DNA from: Chromera velia
Taxonomy: Eukaryota > Sar > Chromeraceae
Direction: 5' to 3'
DNA: 58,310 nucleotides
Assembly (NCBI GenBank): GCA_018398765.1
Contig: JAHBMJ010000062.1
Span: 1 to 58,310 of the forward strand
In this document: positions 28,601 through 38,985 of the stretch, piece by piece
How positions within the stretch are numbered: the first letter of the stretch is position 1
Layout of the letters: each line of letters begins with the position of its first letter
The notes under the pieces: generated by a model
The model's input: the letters and a program-made list of their open reading frames with translations, nothing else
Told to the model about the DNA's origin: nothing
Databases searched by the model: none
Made by a program: the position numbers and the translations under genes

Positions 28601-30577
28601 CCATCCGCACTCACAAACGTCAACTAAGGAAGCTGGGCAGCAACGGGGAAAGAAGGTGCCGACTGACTTGGCAACTGCGCGGAATCAACGCTCGTGAGCA
28701 GTTTCCTTCTCTTGGTCCCGGCCATGCAGCCCTCAGGGTCGGCAATCAGACAGGAGTCGTGACGGGGAATGCCGAAGAGGGTGCCAAGAGAGACCTCGGC
28801 CCCCGTGCCTGGCTCGCTCATCAGGGCCCCACAGGTGCTGTACAGCCGGCATTGCGGATCCCCTCCCATCTGCCCGACCTGCAAACCGAGAGGCAGAGAG
28901 GGAGATGGAGAAAGCAGCCAGATGCGCATCATACCAGATGCACACATCCCTTGTGAGTGTTTCTCAGAAGACTGTCTCGTTTGAAGGCCCACGCAACGCT
29001 GTGGCAACAACAGAGAGAGGGAGCAAAAAAGGGCATCACACAAGAGAGAGGGAAAGAAAAGAGAGGACCGAGGCCATACAACCACTGTGGCCCGTCATCA
29101 CCACGCGACTATCAGCTGGAAGTCTAAAGGCACACATGCACAGGGAATGGAAGAAAAGAATTTCCAGGCACCGCGGCTTGCTGCTCTCCCTTCACTGAAA
29201 ACAGAAAAAAGATTTGCCCACCCAGCCAGCCACCCACCTACCCACCCAGAAGAAATTGCACTTCGAGTTCCCTCTGCATGCCTGTGCACACAGATCCTCG
29301 TCCTCGGTCGGTTGGGTGGTCAGCAGGAAGGACAGCAGGCAGGTCAGCTTCCCCCGTGCGATCAGTTGGGGTGCCGCTGTGCTTCCAGGGATCAGGTTGG
29401 ATCCTGAGGCCGGGAGCATCGAGAAGGACTCGGAGGTCACCGGCGGGTTCTCTCCCCACGACGCAGGGAAACAACTGCAAAAATTCATTCAGGGAGGGAG
29501 CGCAGGAGGGGGATAGAGCCAGAGACCTTCCCTGATAAGCGAAGAAGAAAGGCCGTAGATACCGCATAAGACAAAAAAAGAGAGCTCGAAAGAAGAAAGA
29601 GACAGACCAAGGGCGAAACGGTCCTGCACAGATCCGAGCCTCTGCCAAATTTCCTTTCTGCATCCCTGCTTGTAGACGCACTCGCGATCCATGCCTTCTT
29701 TCTTTCCTCTATCTACAGAGATAATTAATGTGCGACTGGATGGATCTGCAGATGGATCGACTAACTCACTCACTCACTCACTCACTTACTCGCATGGGTC
29801 GAGGTAGAAGCTGGCGGTGCTGTCGTCAACGTCGGAGAATCTGAAGATCTCGCCAGGGTCTGTGGCTCCTGGCTTTTCTTCTTCCTTCTCGTCGTCCTCT
29901 CCCTTTTTCTCCTCCTTGTCGTCCTCTGCCTCCTTCTCTGCCTCCCCCCCAAGAGGGGAAGCGCATCCTCGAGGAGACCGCACAAGGTCCCAGCGTTTCG
30001 TGTTGGTGAATCCTGCACGGCCGGCCGGGATGCAGAAACGAATTTTCGAATCAGTCACCGCAAAGAGCCACCAAGATACAGAGCGTGCATTCGTGATTGC
30101 AGATGTGCCAACTTCTATTTTTTCAATTCCCTTGCTCTTTGTGTCAAGAATGATCTCGTTGCCATTCTTGCAAAATAATTGACTAGCGGCAATAAGCTTT
30201 CTGCTGTGGTATTGCCACGGCCTGGCACTCCAATGAGTCTCCCGACTGAGGGACGTATCTCATGCATTATCTTTGAGACCCTGTCCCTCTGTCAAATATT
30301 TACTCTCTCTCTCACTTACTTCTTGATCCCCCAGGAGGGAAGACCTTCGCGTTGGTCGAGCGGTAGTTTCCGTACGGGGACCCAGCGAAGGTCCCGACAT
30401 ACAGCCCGGGTATGCAGGCGATGACAGGGCCCCTCAGCTGGAAGGCCCCCGACTCGACATCCAGAAAGTCCGTCTCTGGGTGGGCCTGCATGTGGGCACA
30501 CACAGAAAAAAGGGGGAAGGGAAGGGAATGGGTCCATGCAGCGGGAGAGTGCCCAGAGACAATGACAGATGTGCGCG

Positions 30578-30616
<39 letters not shown>

Positions 30617-30692
30617 ATCCACACACCGGAGGGAGAGAGAGAAAGAAAACAAGAAAGAAAGAAAGAACGAACGAACGAAAGAAAAGAAAGAA

Positions 30693-30723
<31 letters not shown>

Positions 30724-32246
30724 CAAGAAAGCAAGAAAACAAGAAAGCAAGAAAGAAGGAAAGAAAGAAAGAAAGAAAAGAAAGAAAGAAAGAAAGAAAG
30801 AGGGAAGGAAAGAAAGAAAGAAAGAAAGAAAAAAAGAAAGAAAAAAAGAAAGAAAGAAAGAAAAGAAAGAAAGAAAGAAAGAAGGAAGGAAGGAAAGAAA
30901 GAAAGAAAGAAAGAAAGAAAGAGAAATCATCGGACCCGGCAGCCTGTGCACGAATTGCTGTACAACCTGTACTTGCGCAGGCATAGTTTCTCTCTCTTTT
31001 TCTTTCTGTGGTTGCTCACGCAAATGCAGCAGCCTAATCAGACCTCCCACACCAACTGTCCTGTGTTTCTGCTTACCTGTCGAACAATCCACTCGTGTCC
31101 CTTGCAGACTGCATCAGGGTCTCTGGTCACGTCCACCCCCGATCTCTTCACCAGATACGCAGCGTCCTTCGGGGAGAAGCCCTTCTTCTCAAACAACCTG
31201 TCGCCGGTCACCGCGTCCCGAGCAATCGGACAGAAGGTCCCGGAGTGCCACACCGATCCCTCCAGGCGAAGCTCCAGGCAGGTTGCCTCAGGGTCACACG
31301 AGGTCCTCACGTAGATGGACAGAAGAGACCCGGAACCGCGCCCGTGAACCGCCACGTTCTTGTTGCGTCCCTTCTTGCACGAGCTTCCCTTGACGTAGAA
31401 GAATGCACACACAGGATCGGCACTGCAAGCCGCCCTGCAGCTGTCCAGACTGACCCCAGCCTTGAGGAAGTCTGCGGGGGTGTCCGTGAAGTCCGAGAGC
31501 ACGACGCTGCCCGCCCGCACCCTTGTCGCCTGCCAGCACTCTGAGTCTTCGAGAGCAAACACGAAGGGGGACGAAGAGAGCAGCCACTCCGTCTGAGTAC
31601 CTCCGGGGGTGGAGGGCCCCCCTGTCTCTTCCATGTGGGTGGAGGCAACGGACATGTTGTGACTGGCAAGGTTCTCCTGTCCCTCTTCGAACAGCGTGGA
31701 ACTCGGAGTCACGGGAAGGCCTGGAGTCGCTGGAAGGGGGAGGGCGGCAATTCGGCAAGAAAACTCGGCGACTGCGCGTTGCTTGCCAGACGCAAACTGC
31801 ATCGTCATCACATTTAAACGGGAAGGGCAGGGAAGGGAAAGAAATGATCAGATCAAATGAAAGAGAAACGAACAATCGATTCCTTCAAAAAGGTGTCGCT
31901 GGACGGGACTCACAATGGACATCAAAGAGGACCCCTGCATGCCCCTATCTCTCTCTGCATCTGAAGGGAACCCAATGCCCCCCCCCGCGGCCACCCTGAC
32001 TGACGGTCAAAGGAAGCACAGCATCTGCCAGAGCCTTCGGTCCAGTGGTGCCCCCCACCTCTCCCGTGCGGGGATCGAAGGAGAAGAGGGGAAACGTCGG
32101 CAACGTCTTGTCGTTCGACCGGAAGGAGACAAGCCCAGTCAGAACGTCGTGCTCAACTTTACCCTCTCCCACATCGTCGCAGGCGAGTGTGAAGAATACT
32201 GGGGACAGCGGGAGCATCTTCTCCTCGTCGTTGATCTGCAAATTGT

Positions 32247-32306
<60 letters not shown>

Positions 32307-32670
32307 CACAGTGGTTTTTTGTGTTTTTTGTGAGTGCTGGAAGAGGAATACAGAAACGGCAGAGGACACAAAAAAGAAGCAAACTCCCTGGTGGCAAAAT
32401 TTCATCACCATAGAAGAAAGAAACGGAACACAGCCGTTCGGAGGGGCCAAGGTGAGAAGGGACAGGGACAGAGAGACACAGCGAGGAAGAGGACCAATCT
32501 GCGGAGAGAAAGAAAGACAGATGCAAATGCTCAGAAAGGGGGCTCCATGTGACTTTCTATTTTGAGGCCTGCTCCGAAAAGGAAAGGAGGAAGGCAGACA
32601 GGGCAGGCAGGCAGCAAGAGAAAGAAAGAAAGACAGAAAGAAAGAAAGAAAGAAAGGAAGGAAGGAAGGA

Positions 32671-32718
<48 letters not shown>

Positions 32719-32723
32719 AAAAA

Positions 32724-32754
<31 letters not shown>

Positions 32755-35700
32755 GAAGGAAGGAAGGAAGAAAGAGATGTGAAAGATGTGAAAGGAAAGG
32801 AAAGGAAAGGAACGCCGACAGACGGACGAACCGAAGGATCGAAGGGTTTCAGTTGGATCCCCGACCTCACAGGCTTCCCTGGAGAGAGGGTCAGTCTCTT
32901 TCCGAACGGCATGGCGATGTCTTTCCACTGCTGCCGCTTGATCAGGAGAACGTCGAAGTTCTCCGGTTTCTCCTCTTCCACTGGCTGCCCTGGGATGGTG
33001 ACCTCCGTTGTCAGACTTACCCTGCACAAACAGAGAACGCGGGCAGACAGGCACTTAGAGATGAAGCCGAAACACTGTTTCATTGCTGCCCCAATTGCAA
33101 ATAGTTGGACAGGAAGATCGACACAAGAGCAGACTCTAGGTGACACGTAAAGAAACGCTTTGTGCCCGAATTCTGTCTTCTAAGAGCCTGAAGCAAGAGA
33201 AAAAAAGGAATACAAGGCAGAAAAACTTCTACGCGAATCTTAGCCACGTCCTCTACAACCTCTCATATGCTCCTTCGCAGCCACTCACCTGCACTTAGTT
33301 GCCTGTGCCTCGAGCATTGAAATCTCGGACTCTGTTGCGTTGATGCCTGCCATTTGTTGTCCCGTAGCAGAGAGGACCCCATCCTCGGAGAGGCCCCCCT
33401 CTGTGTCCTTGGTGGTTGCCTTCAGTCGCAGCCTCCCCCACTGGTTGAGCACATACGTGTTCACCCATGTGACTTCAGGAGTGCACTCGATCCCGAGGGA
33501 CTTGAAGGAGGGCTTCACGGTGGAAGAGGACTTCAAAGGGATCACGATGCCCTCTGCAACCCCATATATGCAGTCAGTCACTTGGGTGTTCTACAGATGA
33601 TCGCGCAAGATATCGAGCTTCTGAAGCGCGCAGGCACTCTCTTTTTTTCAGACAGCAATCAATCAATCTCACCCTTTCTTTGCTTGAGGCCGCCTCACAG
33701 CACGGAAGGACAAGGGGGGAGCAGTAGCACGTGGTGCGAATTTCTCCTCTTTCGTCCCACTCCTCCCAATACAGGTTTTCTTGGTGCAGCAGAAAAGAGA
33801 GTGGAGCTGACCGACACACTGACTGACCATCAAGTACGAGAGTCTTGTGACCGAATGTGACGGGCAACGCTCGAATGTGGACAGTCGTGTTGTACGACAG
33901 ACCTGCACGCGCTTGCATAATTGCACAAGAGTAAGAACATACTACGCAATTCTCCACAAGGACTCAGAAGGCGGGACAGGGCTTCAGAAGCAGTCAGACA
34001 GACGGTAAAAATGAATGAAGGGAAGCGGTAGAGAAGAACCCGAGAGCCCATAATCTCCCCCCGTCATCTCCACCTGCAGTCAAATTCCGACTTTTCACAA
34101 GCGCAACGATCCCCCAACGCTCCCCCAACCCCACGAAGACAGCAGACCACCATGGTTGCCCCAGTCAATCACCCACCCACCATCAGGTCTGTTCTCCACT
34201 GCAGTGACCAGGCAGCTGACAGAGAATGAAGACTCAACGTCAGCCTTCCCCTTCACTTCACCTGCAGAGACGAAGAGAAAGAAGGAAAGGCAGAAAGAAT
34301 TAAAGAAAAGCGGCGGAAGAATCGAAGAGAGAGCTAACACACAAGAAGCTAGGAAAAAGAAGTCTGATTGAGCGAAGGGCAAAGGCCTATGAGGCATCCT
34401 CGCCTTCCCACCATCGGCATTCCTCACCTCCTATCTCCTTCTCTCGTGGACTGTTTGTATGTACGTGAGGTTTCTCCCCGAAGATTCACATGTAACTTCC
34501 GAACTTCCCATCGACCTGCAGACAGACGGCATGTTGTTTCGACCCCCCGACAGGCCGACTGACTGACCTGTGTGCGAGTCCAGGGTTAGGCCAAACTCGT
34601 GGAGAGGGCAGTCACTCCCGACAGCGTAGTGAGAGGCCGTGCGGGGAACTGGACGAATGCTCACGTCAGACCCAGTCAGGACGTCGACGTTATCTGCATT
34701 CACGCATTTTCTCGCACAAAAGGACGTAAGAAAGCAAGAAAGAAAAACGATGAGCGATTGTACCCACAGTCAACGCAAACAGAGGGCGCAGTGAGGCATG
34801 CGGACCGACCGGTGTTGGATAGAAAGAAATGAGAGGTCCAACAAACTGAAGTAGAGAACAGCATGAGATCAAAGACAACCTCGCAGACAGGCAGCCAATT
34901 CATGTAGCGCTCTCTACTCAATTTGACCCGCAAAAAGGGGCTCCTGGATTCTCCCCAAGGAACCCTTTGCTTCACCGATCCTCCAGTCAACAGATGGGGG
35001 GGAACCATTCAGCGGACGCGTCAGCGAGAGTAGGAAGTGCAGGTTTTTCTTCTCAATCAAAACTGAAGACTCGTCTTACGCACGCACCTTCGTATGCAAA
35101 AGGTGTCGGAGCCTTGACTCCGCCTCCGCAACCACAGCAGGCTTCCAGGGCACTCACCTGCATGCAGACAGAAAGGGAAGGAGAAAGAGAATGCTCCATA
35201 GTCGTTCAAGGCTGGCCTCACCGTGCAAAGAATCGGGTTCCAGGATAATTATTTGTGTAGTTTCTTTTGTGGGCTCTTCGACAGCCTTTCCCAGAGCGAA
35301 AAGCGACCCGCACCTTGCCCATTTCCCTTTCTCTTAGAATTGTGTCGAAGTGGGGACTGTAACAACACCCTTTCAGGCTCAAAGGCCGAAGGGACAAAGG
35401 AAGGGGTAAGGGCAGTGACTGACCCCCTTGGTGCCCATTTTCTTGAAGGTCTCCTTCTCTTTGTCTGTAAACAAACGGGCGGTTCCCGGAGGGCAGGCTT
35501 CTGCACAGGAGGACCCGTCCGTCTGCTCGAAAGGGAGGTCCGAGCAGGCTGTGCACCGCGGCTTCTTGCAGTCCACATCGCTAGGCTGGCACTGCAAGAC
35601 CCAACCTGCAAGCACGTAGAGTGAAGAAACGTTTCTTTCATCAAACGAGAGTCGTGAGTCGCTCGCGCCAACTCTGCCGGCGCTTGTGCAGACCGGAATA

Positions 35701-36434
35701 GAAGAGGAGAGCCAGACTGCCGCCAGGGTCGGAGACAAGAAATACGGAAACGACAAGGGAGGGATGGAGACAGAGACAGAAGGGACGAACGAGAGAACGC
35801 AGAGATGCACAAGGGGAGAAGAGACGGAAAGCAGGTAGAACGAAAGGGGCAAGGGGAGGAAGATGGGAGGGCCATTCTCTGACCCACCGGGTTTGCACTC
35901 TCCGCACGTGTCTGTCTTCTTGTCATAGGATGCGCACCCGGCACACTGTAGGGACTCGAGAGGGCAACAGGACACTTCGGGTTTCCCATCAACGAAGGTC
36001 GTCAGGCCCATCTCCCCGGCTGCACACGCGTCCAAAGTGTGCTTCTGGAGAGAGGACGACTCAGACCCAGCAAGCCCCCAGTTTTCCCCCTTCCCTTTTG
36101 CTGTAGAAGAAGCAAACGAGTGAGAATCTTCAGGGGCCGCACATCCCTCAAAAGCCTGTGGTTTGGGAATGGAGGCGAAGGCTTGTGCTCTACTTGTGTG
36201 TGGAGGAATGTATCCAGTGGAGTCTTCTGCCTCTCTTGCACTGAGACGCCACGGGTCTACAGTAGAAACGTGGGCATGTCCTTGTTGGTGTGAATGGAGG
36301 GAAGGAGCCCCCCTTCGGTTCAGGTGGCGAACACCTGAAGTCGTGAAGGTCTTGGCTTCCACCCTTGCGCCCGGAAGGAGGAGGGGCAGGGCCGAAAATA
36401 AAGCAGAAAGAAAAATTGGGAAGTTCACCCACAT
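15747..36434 (-). CDS. gene B: giant secreted multidomain protein with PAN-like and TSP1 domains
   Basis: I chained 33 exons on the minus strand; all splice phases agree and the stop is reached in frame (10,482 nt, 3,493 residues). Exons: 36434-35888, 35605-35424, 35157-35088, 34693-34568, 34261-34181, 33902-33828, 33553-33289, 33021-32871, 32235-32005, 31796-31077, 30485-30320, 30012-29790, 29474-29246, 28878-28668, 28356-25743, 25455-25323, 25070-24929, 24578-24415, 23851-23737, 23409-23042, 22767-22570, 22190-22065, 21731-21294, 21104-21037, 20851-20784, 20391-20299, 20050-19851, 19678-19615, 19334-19252, 18969-18877, 18564-18490, 18228-17143, 16823-15747. The start is the first Met, followed by a hydrophobic signal peptide ([19 protein letters not shown]). 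No membrane span is obvious later, so secretion or a surface coat is likely. Domain blocks are listed separately. I do not recognise a named orthologue. A role in adhesion or matrix is inferred from the domains. Individual exon borders, and whether it is one transcript, need RNA evidence. Confidence 0.85.
19851..25455 (-). other. gene B block 5: further Cys/beta segments
   Basis: Exons 16-27. Exon 20 repeats the style of the exon 15 units in a diverged form ([16 protein letters not shown], then GKVRCATVT). Exons 16, 18 and 21-22 have single Cys-rich beta pieces such as [16 protein letters not shown] and [17 protein letters not shown]. Exon 23 has a Lys/Pro/Glu-rich insert in its middle. No named family recognised. 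Confidence 0.6.
22984..23054 (-). repeat. duplicated exon-end / splice-donor segment
   Basis: The sequence agaccaacctggcacttaag occurs at about 22984 and again at about 23034, 50 bp apart. On the minus strand it contains the exon 20 end and its donor (CCAG/GTTGGT). A poly-T run separates the copies on the plus strand. The outer copy is where the phase-consistent exon ends. Confidence 0.85.
25570..25606. repeat. (CA)n(CG)n alternating purine-pyrimidine tract in a gene B intron
   Basis: ACACAC units change to an uninterrupted CGCG run of about 22 bases in the intron between exons 15 and 16. Such tracts can adopt the Z form (established knowledge). Confidence 0.9.
25743..28356 (-). other. gene B block 4: acidic spacer plus two [3 Cys/beta repeats + TSP1] modules in one exon
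   Basis: Exon 15 is 2,614 nt, the longest by far. It opens with about 200 residues rich in Glu, Asp and Ser, then two tandem modules. Each has three repeats sharing C-P/S-x-G/S-x-x-[IV]-x-x-G-F, a Cys pair, a D-D/N-D-E box and a final Cys (for example [51 protein letters not shown]), then a TSP1 with [20 protein letters not shown] or [20 protein letters not shown] and an end CNPDPCPGG or CNSDPCPGG. Module 1 is about 27735-26860, module 2 about 26820-25935. The three-fold beta repeat recalls the C-terminal domain of apicomplexan perforin-like proteins, but I see no perforin (MACPF) signature, so this is resemblance only. Confidence 0.85.
28668..31796 (-). other. gene B block 3: PAN/apple-like regions
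   Basis: Exons 10-14. Exon 10 contains [19 protein letters not shown] followed by CKKG and a later TSCDP, and exons 13-14 join to give [20 protein letters not shown] and then [13 protein letters not shown]. Both fit the C-x3-C-x5-C-x-F-F core of PAN/apple domains, which bind protein or sugar and are common in apicomplexan surface and microneme proteins. Exon 12 has a Lys/Glu/Asp-rich run between them. Confidence 0.75.
30650..30930. repeat. (GAAA)n satellite in a gene B intron, next to (AC)n
   Basis: An almost pure purine run of GAAA/GAAG units in the intron between exons 10 and 11. A (CA)n tract lies beside it at about 30583-30613. In the gene B transcript these read (CUUU)n and (UG)n. Lys/Glu/Arg open frames across it are artefacts. 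Confidence 0.95.
32248..32304. repeat. (CA)n(GA)n compound dinucleotide at a gene B acceptor
   Basis: In the transcript sense this reads (TC)n(TG)n and ends about 15 bases before the CAG of the exon 9 acceptor, so it occupies the polypyrimidine tract position. Confidence 0.9.
32610..32812. repeat. (GAAA/GAAG/AAAGG)n satellite in a gene B intron
   Basis: A purine tract on the plus strand within the intron between exons 8 and 9, ending in short AAAGG units near 32790-32812. Confidence 0.9.
35088..36434 (-). other. gene B block 1: signal peptide and Cys-rich N-terminus
   Basis: Exons 1-3. The signal peptide is followed by a Ser/His-rich spacer and then paired-Cys segments: [49 protein letters not shown] and [16 protein letters not shown], ending with [11 protein letters not shown]. 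The spacing of Cys pairs is like furin-type or growth-factor-receptor-type Cys-rich repeats. That likeness is by eye only. Confidence 0.7.
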
Positions 36435-36859
36435 TTCGTCAGGGTGTTAGAGGTGACTGGTCCAACTGTTAAGGATCGAAGGTGTTGTCGTATCCTGAAC
36501 AGAGCGACAAGCCGTCTCTCGACGTTGAAATCTGTCAAGCCCCTCCCGAATCAAGTTGAAGATGGGAAAAAAGAGGGTCGACAGAGTACGACAACTAATG
36601 ATGTTGGCTGCAGCAGGGTCCGGCTCCGTTGCCTTTTCTGCTGCCGAAAAAGGAGGGGGAAGGACTTCCGATTAGGAAATCAGTGTCAACACCCTAGATC
36701 GCGCGTGACCTACTATTGTTGTTGCTTCAACGGGAAAAAAAAAGGGGAAATCACGAACCAATACTTGTGATCCGCACAGTCGTTGTACTCTCCGAAGACG
36801 ATGAACGACAATAGACGAGATGTATGTCAAGATTTCAGCTTCAATCCAGGATCGATGAT
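36435..36859. other. intergenic region upstream of gene B
   Basis: Lies between the gene B start codon and the left repeat of the tyrosine-recombinase retroelement. It should hold the gene B promoter and 5' untranslated region. I see no TATA-like box I would trust and no gene. Confidence 0.5.
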
Positions 36860-37066
36860 GTGTTGGTTCAGCTGGAGCGATTAGCGGAAGCGTGAACCCT
36901 GGTTCAGACGGAACAAAGGATGAACGAAGGTAATGACGCCGTCTCCGGCGCGTGCATATTTTTTTTTTCCTCAGAAAAACCGGAATTTTGATAGCCCCTA
37001 GAAGAAGGGTAATATCACGACTATTTGGATTCGGCTGCGAAGTCTCCACGCCAAAATAAATTTTTC
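36860..37066 (+). repeat. split direct repeat A1
   Basis: Matches 43854-44060 over about 207 bp, from gtgttggttcag to ccaaaataaatttt. It includes the shared piece ccggcgcgtgcatatttttt. This is the left edge of the element as I can define it. Confidence 0.9.
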
Positions 37067-37099
37067 GGTCCTCGGGCCCAAAACAACAAATCGATATAA

Positions 37100-37162
37100 G
37101 CGCGTAGCGCACCACCGTTCTTGCGCGTAGCGCATCACTAACACCACTAGAGCGCGTAGCGC
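37100..37162 (+). repeat. three copies of GCGCGTAGCGC
   Basis: An 11-bp near-palindrome at 37100-37110, 37123-37133 and 37152-37162, just inside repeat A1. It could be a protein binding or recombination site, but nothing else supports that. Confidence 0.7.
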
Positions 37163-37436
37163 TGCTACTTGTAGGAGGTCCCATGGCGAGTAATGTCAAA
37201 CCCCCGAACACAAACTTTTATAGGCGAGTAACGCCCATCGGTGGATCATTTTATCCGATTGAGTTAAAAGCTCCATAGGCCAATCTAGTAGATTGCTGCC
37301 CCCTTTCGAAGTTGAAGTAAAATGAATTAAAGTGATTAACATTATGTCGCCTGAGGATAAAGGAAAGTTTCCCCCCACAACCATACCTGCGTCCGAGAAG
37401 GAGCGAAACGGAAAGAAAAATGAGGAGTAAAAAGAT

Positions 37437-38985
37437 ATGACCACTCAGGTTAGTAGAAAACGCTTTGTTAAGCTAGACGGCAAGCCGCGTGGTTGGTGCA
37501 TATTAAAATAATTATTAAAACACTGCGTATATTAATTGCAGGCAGGTGATCAAAATCCTGGAGAGAAAACGTCTGTGCTGACCCCAGACGTGCTCTTTAC
37601 CACCGTTGAGGCTATGACACCTGAGATGCATATAAAATTTTTCAAGCGCTTCCCAACACCCGCGGAAGCAGCAAAGACCACCCTAACCCTGAGGGGGAGG
37701 AACAACAGGAAGAGGAAAGAAACTGAGGTGCCGGCCGCACCCCAGGAAACCCCATCCTCCTCCTCCAAGGACATTACACCCGACGTTGACGTCACCAGCG
37801 CTTCGAAGAAGCCGCGTGCATCCATCAAGCTTGTCGAACTGAACTCTGTTCCCCTAAAGCAGAGGACGGGCAAGGGAGCCGTACTTGTTACGAAAGGCCC
37901 AACACAGCAGCAATCCCTCTCCGGAGGGCTGAGAGTGTTAGCTGACACCCTTAGGAAAGTGTTGAAGGAGAATGAGAACGGGAAAGGCCTTCTCAAGAAC
38001 GAGACCTAGTACGTCAAGTTCGATTCAGACCCGGTACTGAATGACATTGGCGGTGAGTCGGACAGTGACCGTTCGTACACTAGTTCGTGCATTGAAGAGT
38101 TGAGAGAGGTGATGCATAGGAATAGTGTCATGGAGTCTGAATCGGCGTACAGATCCAAATACTCATCCCGCATTAGTTCCTCCCCAAGTGAAGGAGGATG
38201 TACCGATCCCCGAAGACCTACGGCAGATGTCTGCCATCATCCCCGGTAGTCAGGTCGTCACCAAAGTTTTACTTAGAATAGGTAAGATGACAGGCAGACG
38301 CGCCATTAACTTCAATAAGAGCACCGATGAACAGCTCATCTCGGCCTGCAATGAGGTCATCTCTGACTGCCAGGACAAGCGCAACGCTGCGAAAAACGTG
38401 GGCCATGTCGAGATCGTCAACAAGTGCGCTAAGGTCATCAATGCCGGCAGAATACTTGTTCGTGCCATGAGGAAGCTCAAGGAGTCCTACGAGCGTGGTC
38501 TGACTAAGCACCCCGGCACTGATGCTAAGAGATCCCACCTGCTGAAAGAGATCATGCATTGCGTGGTCAAAAGCATCGGCAAAGCTCTCACTGAAAGAGC
38601 GGTTGGGAAAACGGTGCTTGTGTTTTAGGACGGTGTTCCTATGATCGTGTGGGACTTGCTGTACAGGTGTGTAAACGTTGAGCAGAAGTTGTACAACGTG
38701 GAGCAAATCGCCCAGGAGGCCCTCCAACTTGCCAAGGCAAAGAGCGAGTTGGGGGGGAGAGAGGGGGTGAAGCCCATCGTCTGTATCGAGTGCAACCAAG
38801 AAGGGCACATCCTGCCAAACTGCCTAAACGCCTGTAAGGTTTGTTACTACCTGCGGCAAAAAAAACAGAAGAAGGGAGTCGTGGACAACCGTGACATCCT
38901 TCACACTGAAGACGAGTGCACTACCGAAGCGAAGGAGGTCAGAGAGGCCATGGCAAATATGGTATCCTCCAGTAGGGGCAGTTAA
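37437..38985 (+). pseudogene. gag-like ORF1 of the tyrosine-recombinase element
   Basis: A probable start is the ATG at 37437 (MTTQ). A GT-AG intron of 93 bp (37449-37541) then joins in frame to AGDQNPGEKTSVLTPDVLF. The frame is open to a TAG at about 38007, stays protein-like beyond it (YVKFDSDPVLNDIGGESDSD), then shifts frame before 38215. The second half contains GRRAINFNKSTDEQLISACN and a classical CCHC knuckle, CIECNQEGHILPNC (C-x2-C-x4-H-x4-C), near 38790. A single TAG lies at 38626 and the frame ends at 38985. Its role is RNA binding and particle formation. The frameshift and stops make it a broken copy. Confidence 0.75.

Larger units (their letters stand above)
32005..34693 (-). other. 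gene B block 2: Ig-like / cadherin-like segments
   Basis: Exons 4-9. Two places carry the motif of putative Ig (He_PIG/cadherin-like) repeats, with a hydrophobic residue, Asp, x, x, T-G-E-V, x, [18 protein letters not shown] (across exons 4 and 5) and [15 protein letters not shown] (exon 9). Such repeats form beta sandwiches in extracellular proteins. The stretch between (exons 6-8) is beta-rich with no motif I recognise. Confidence 0.55.

Noticed and set aside
30412..31393. Plus-strand open frames of 274-300 codons
   Set aside because: They are Lys/Glu/Arg translations of the (GAAA)n intron tract plus the antisense of gene B exons 10 and 11.
35210..35270. Candidate gene B exon ending at a GTGAGG donor
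   Set aside because: No acceptor in front of it, and exons 2 and 3 already match in phase 0.
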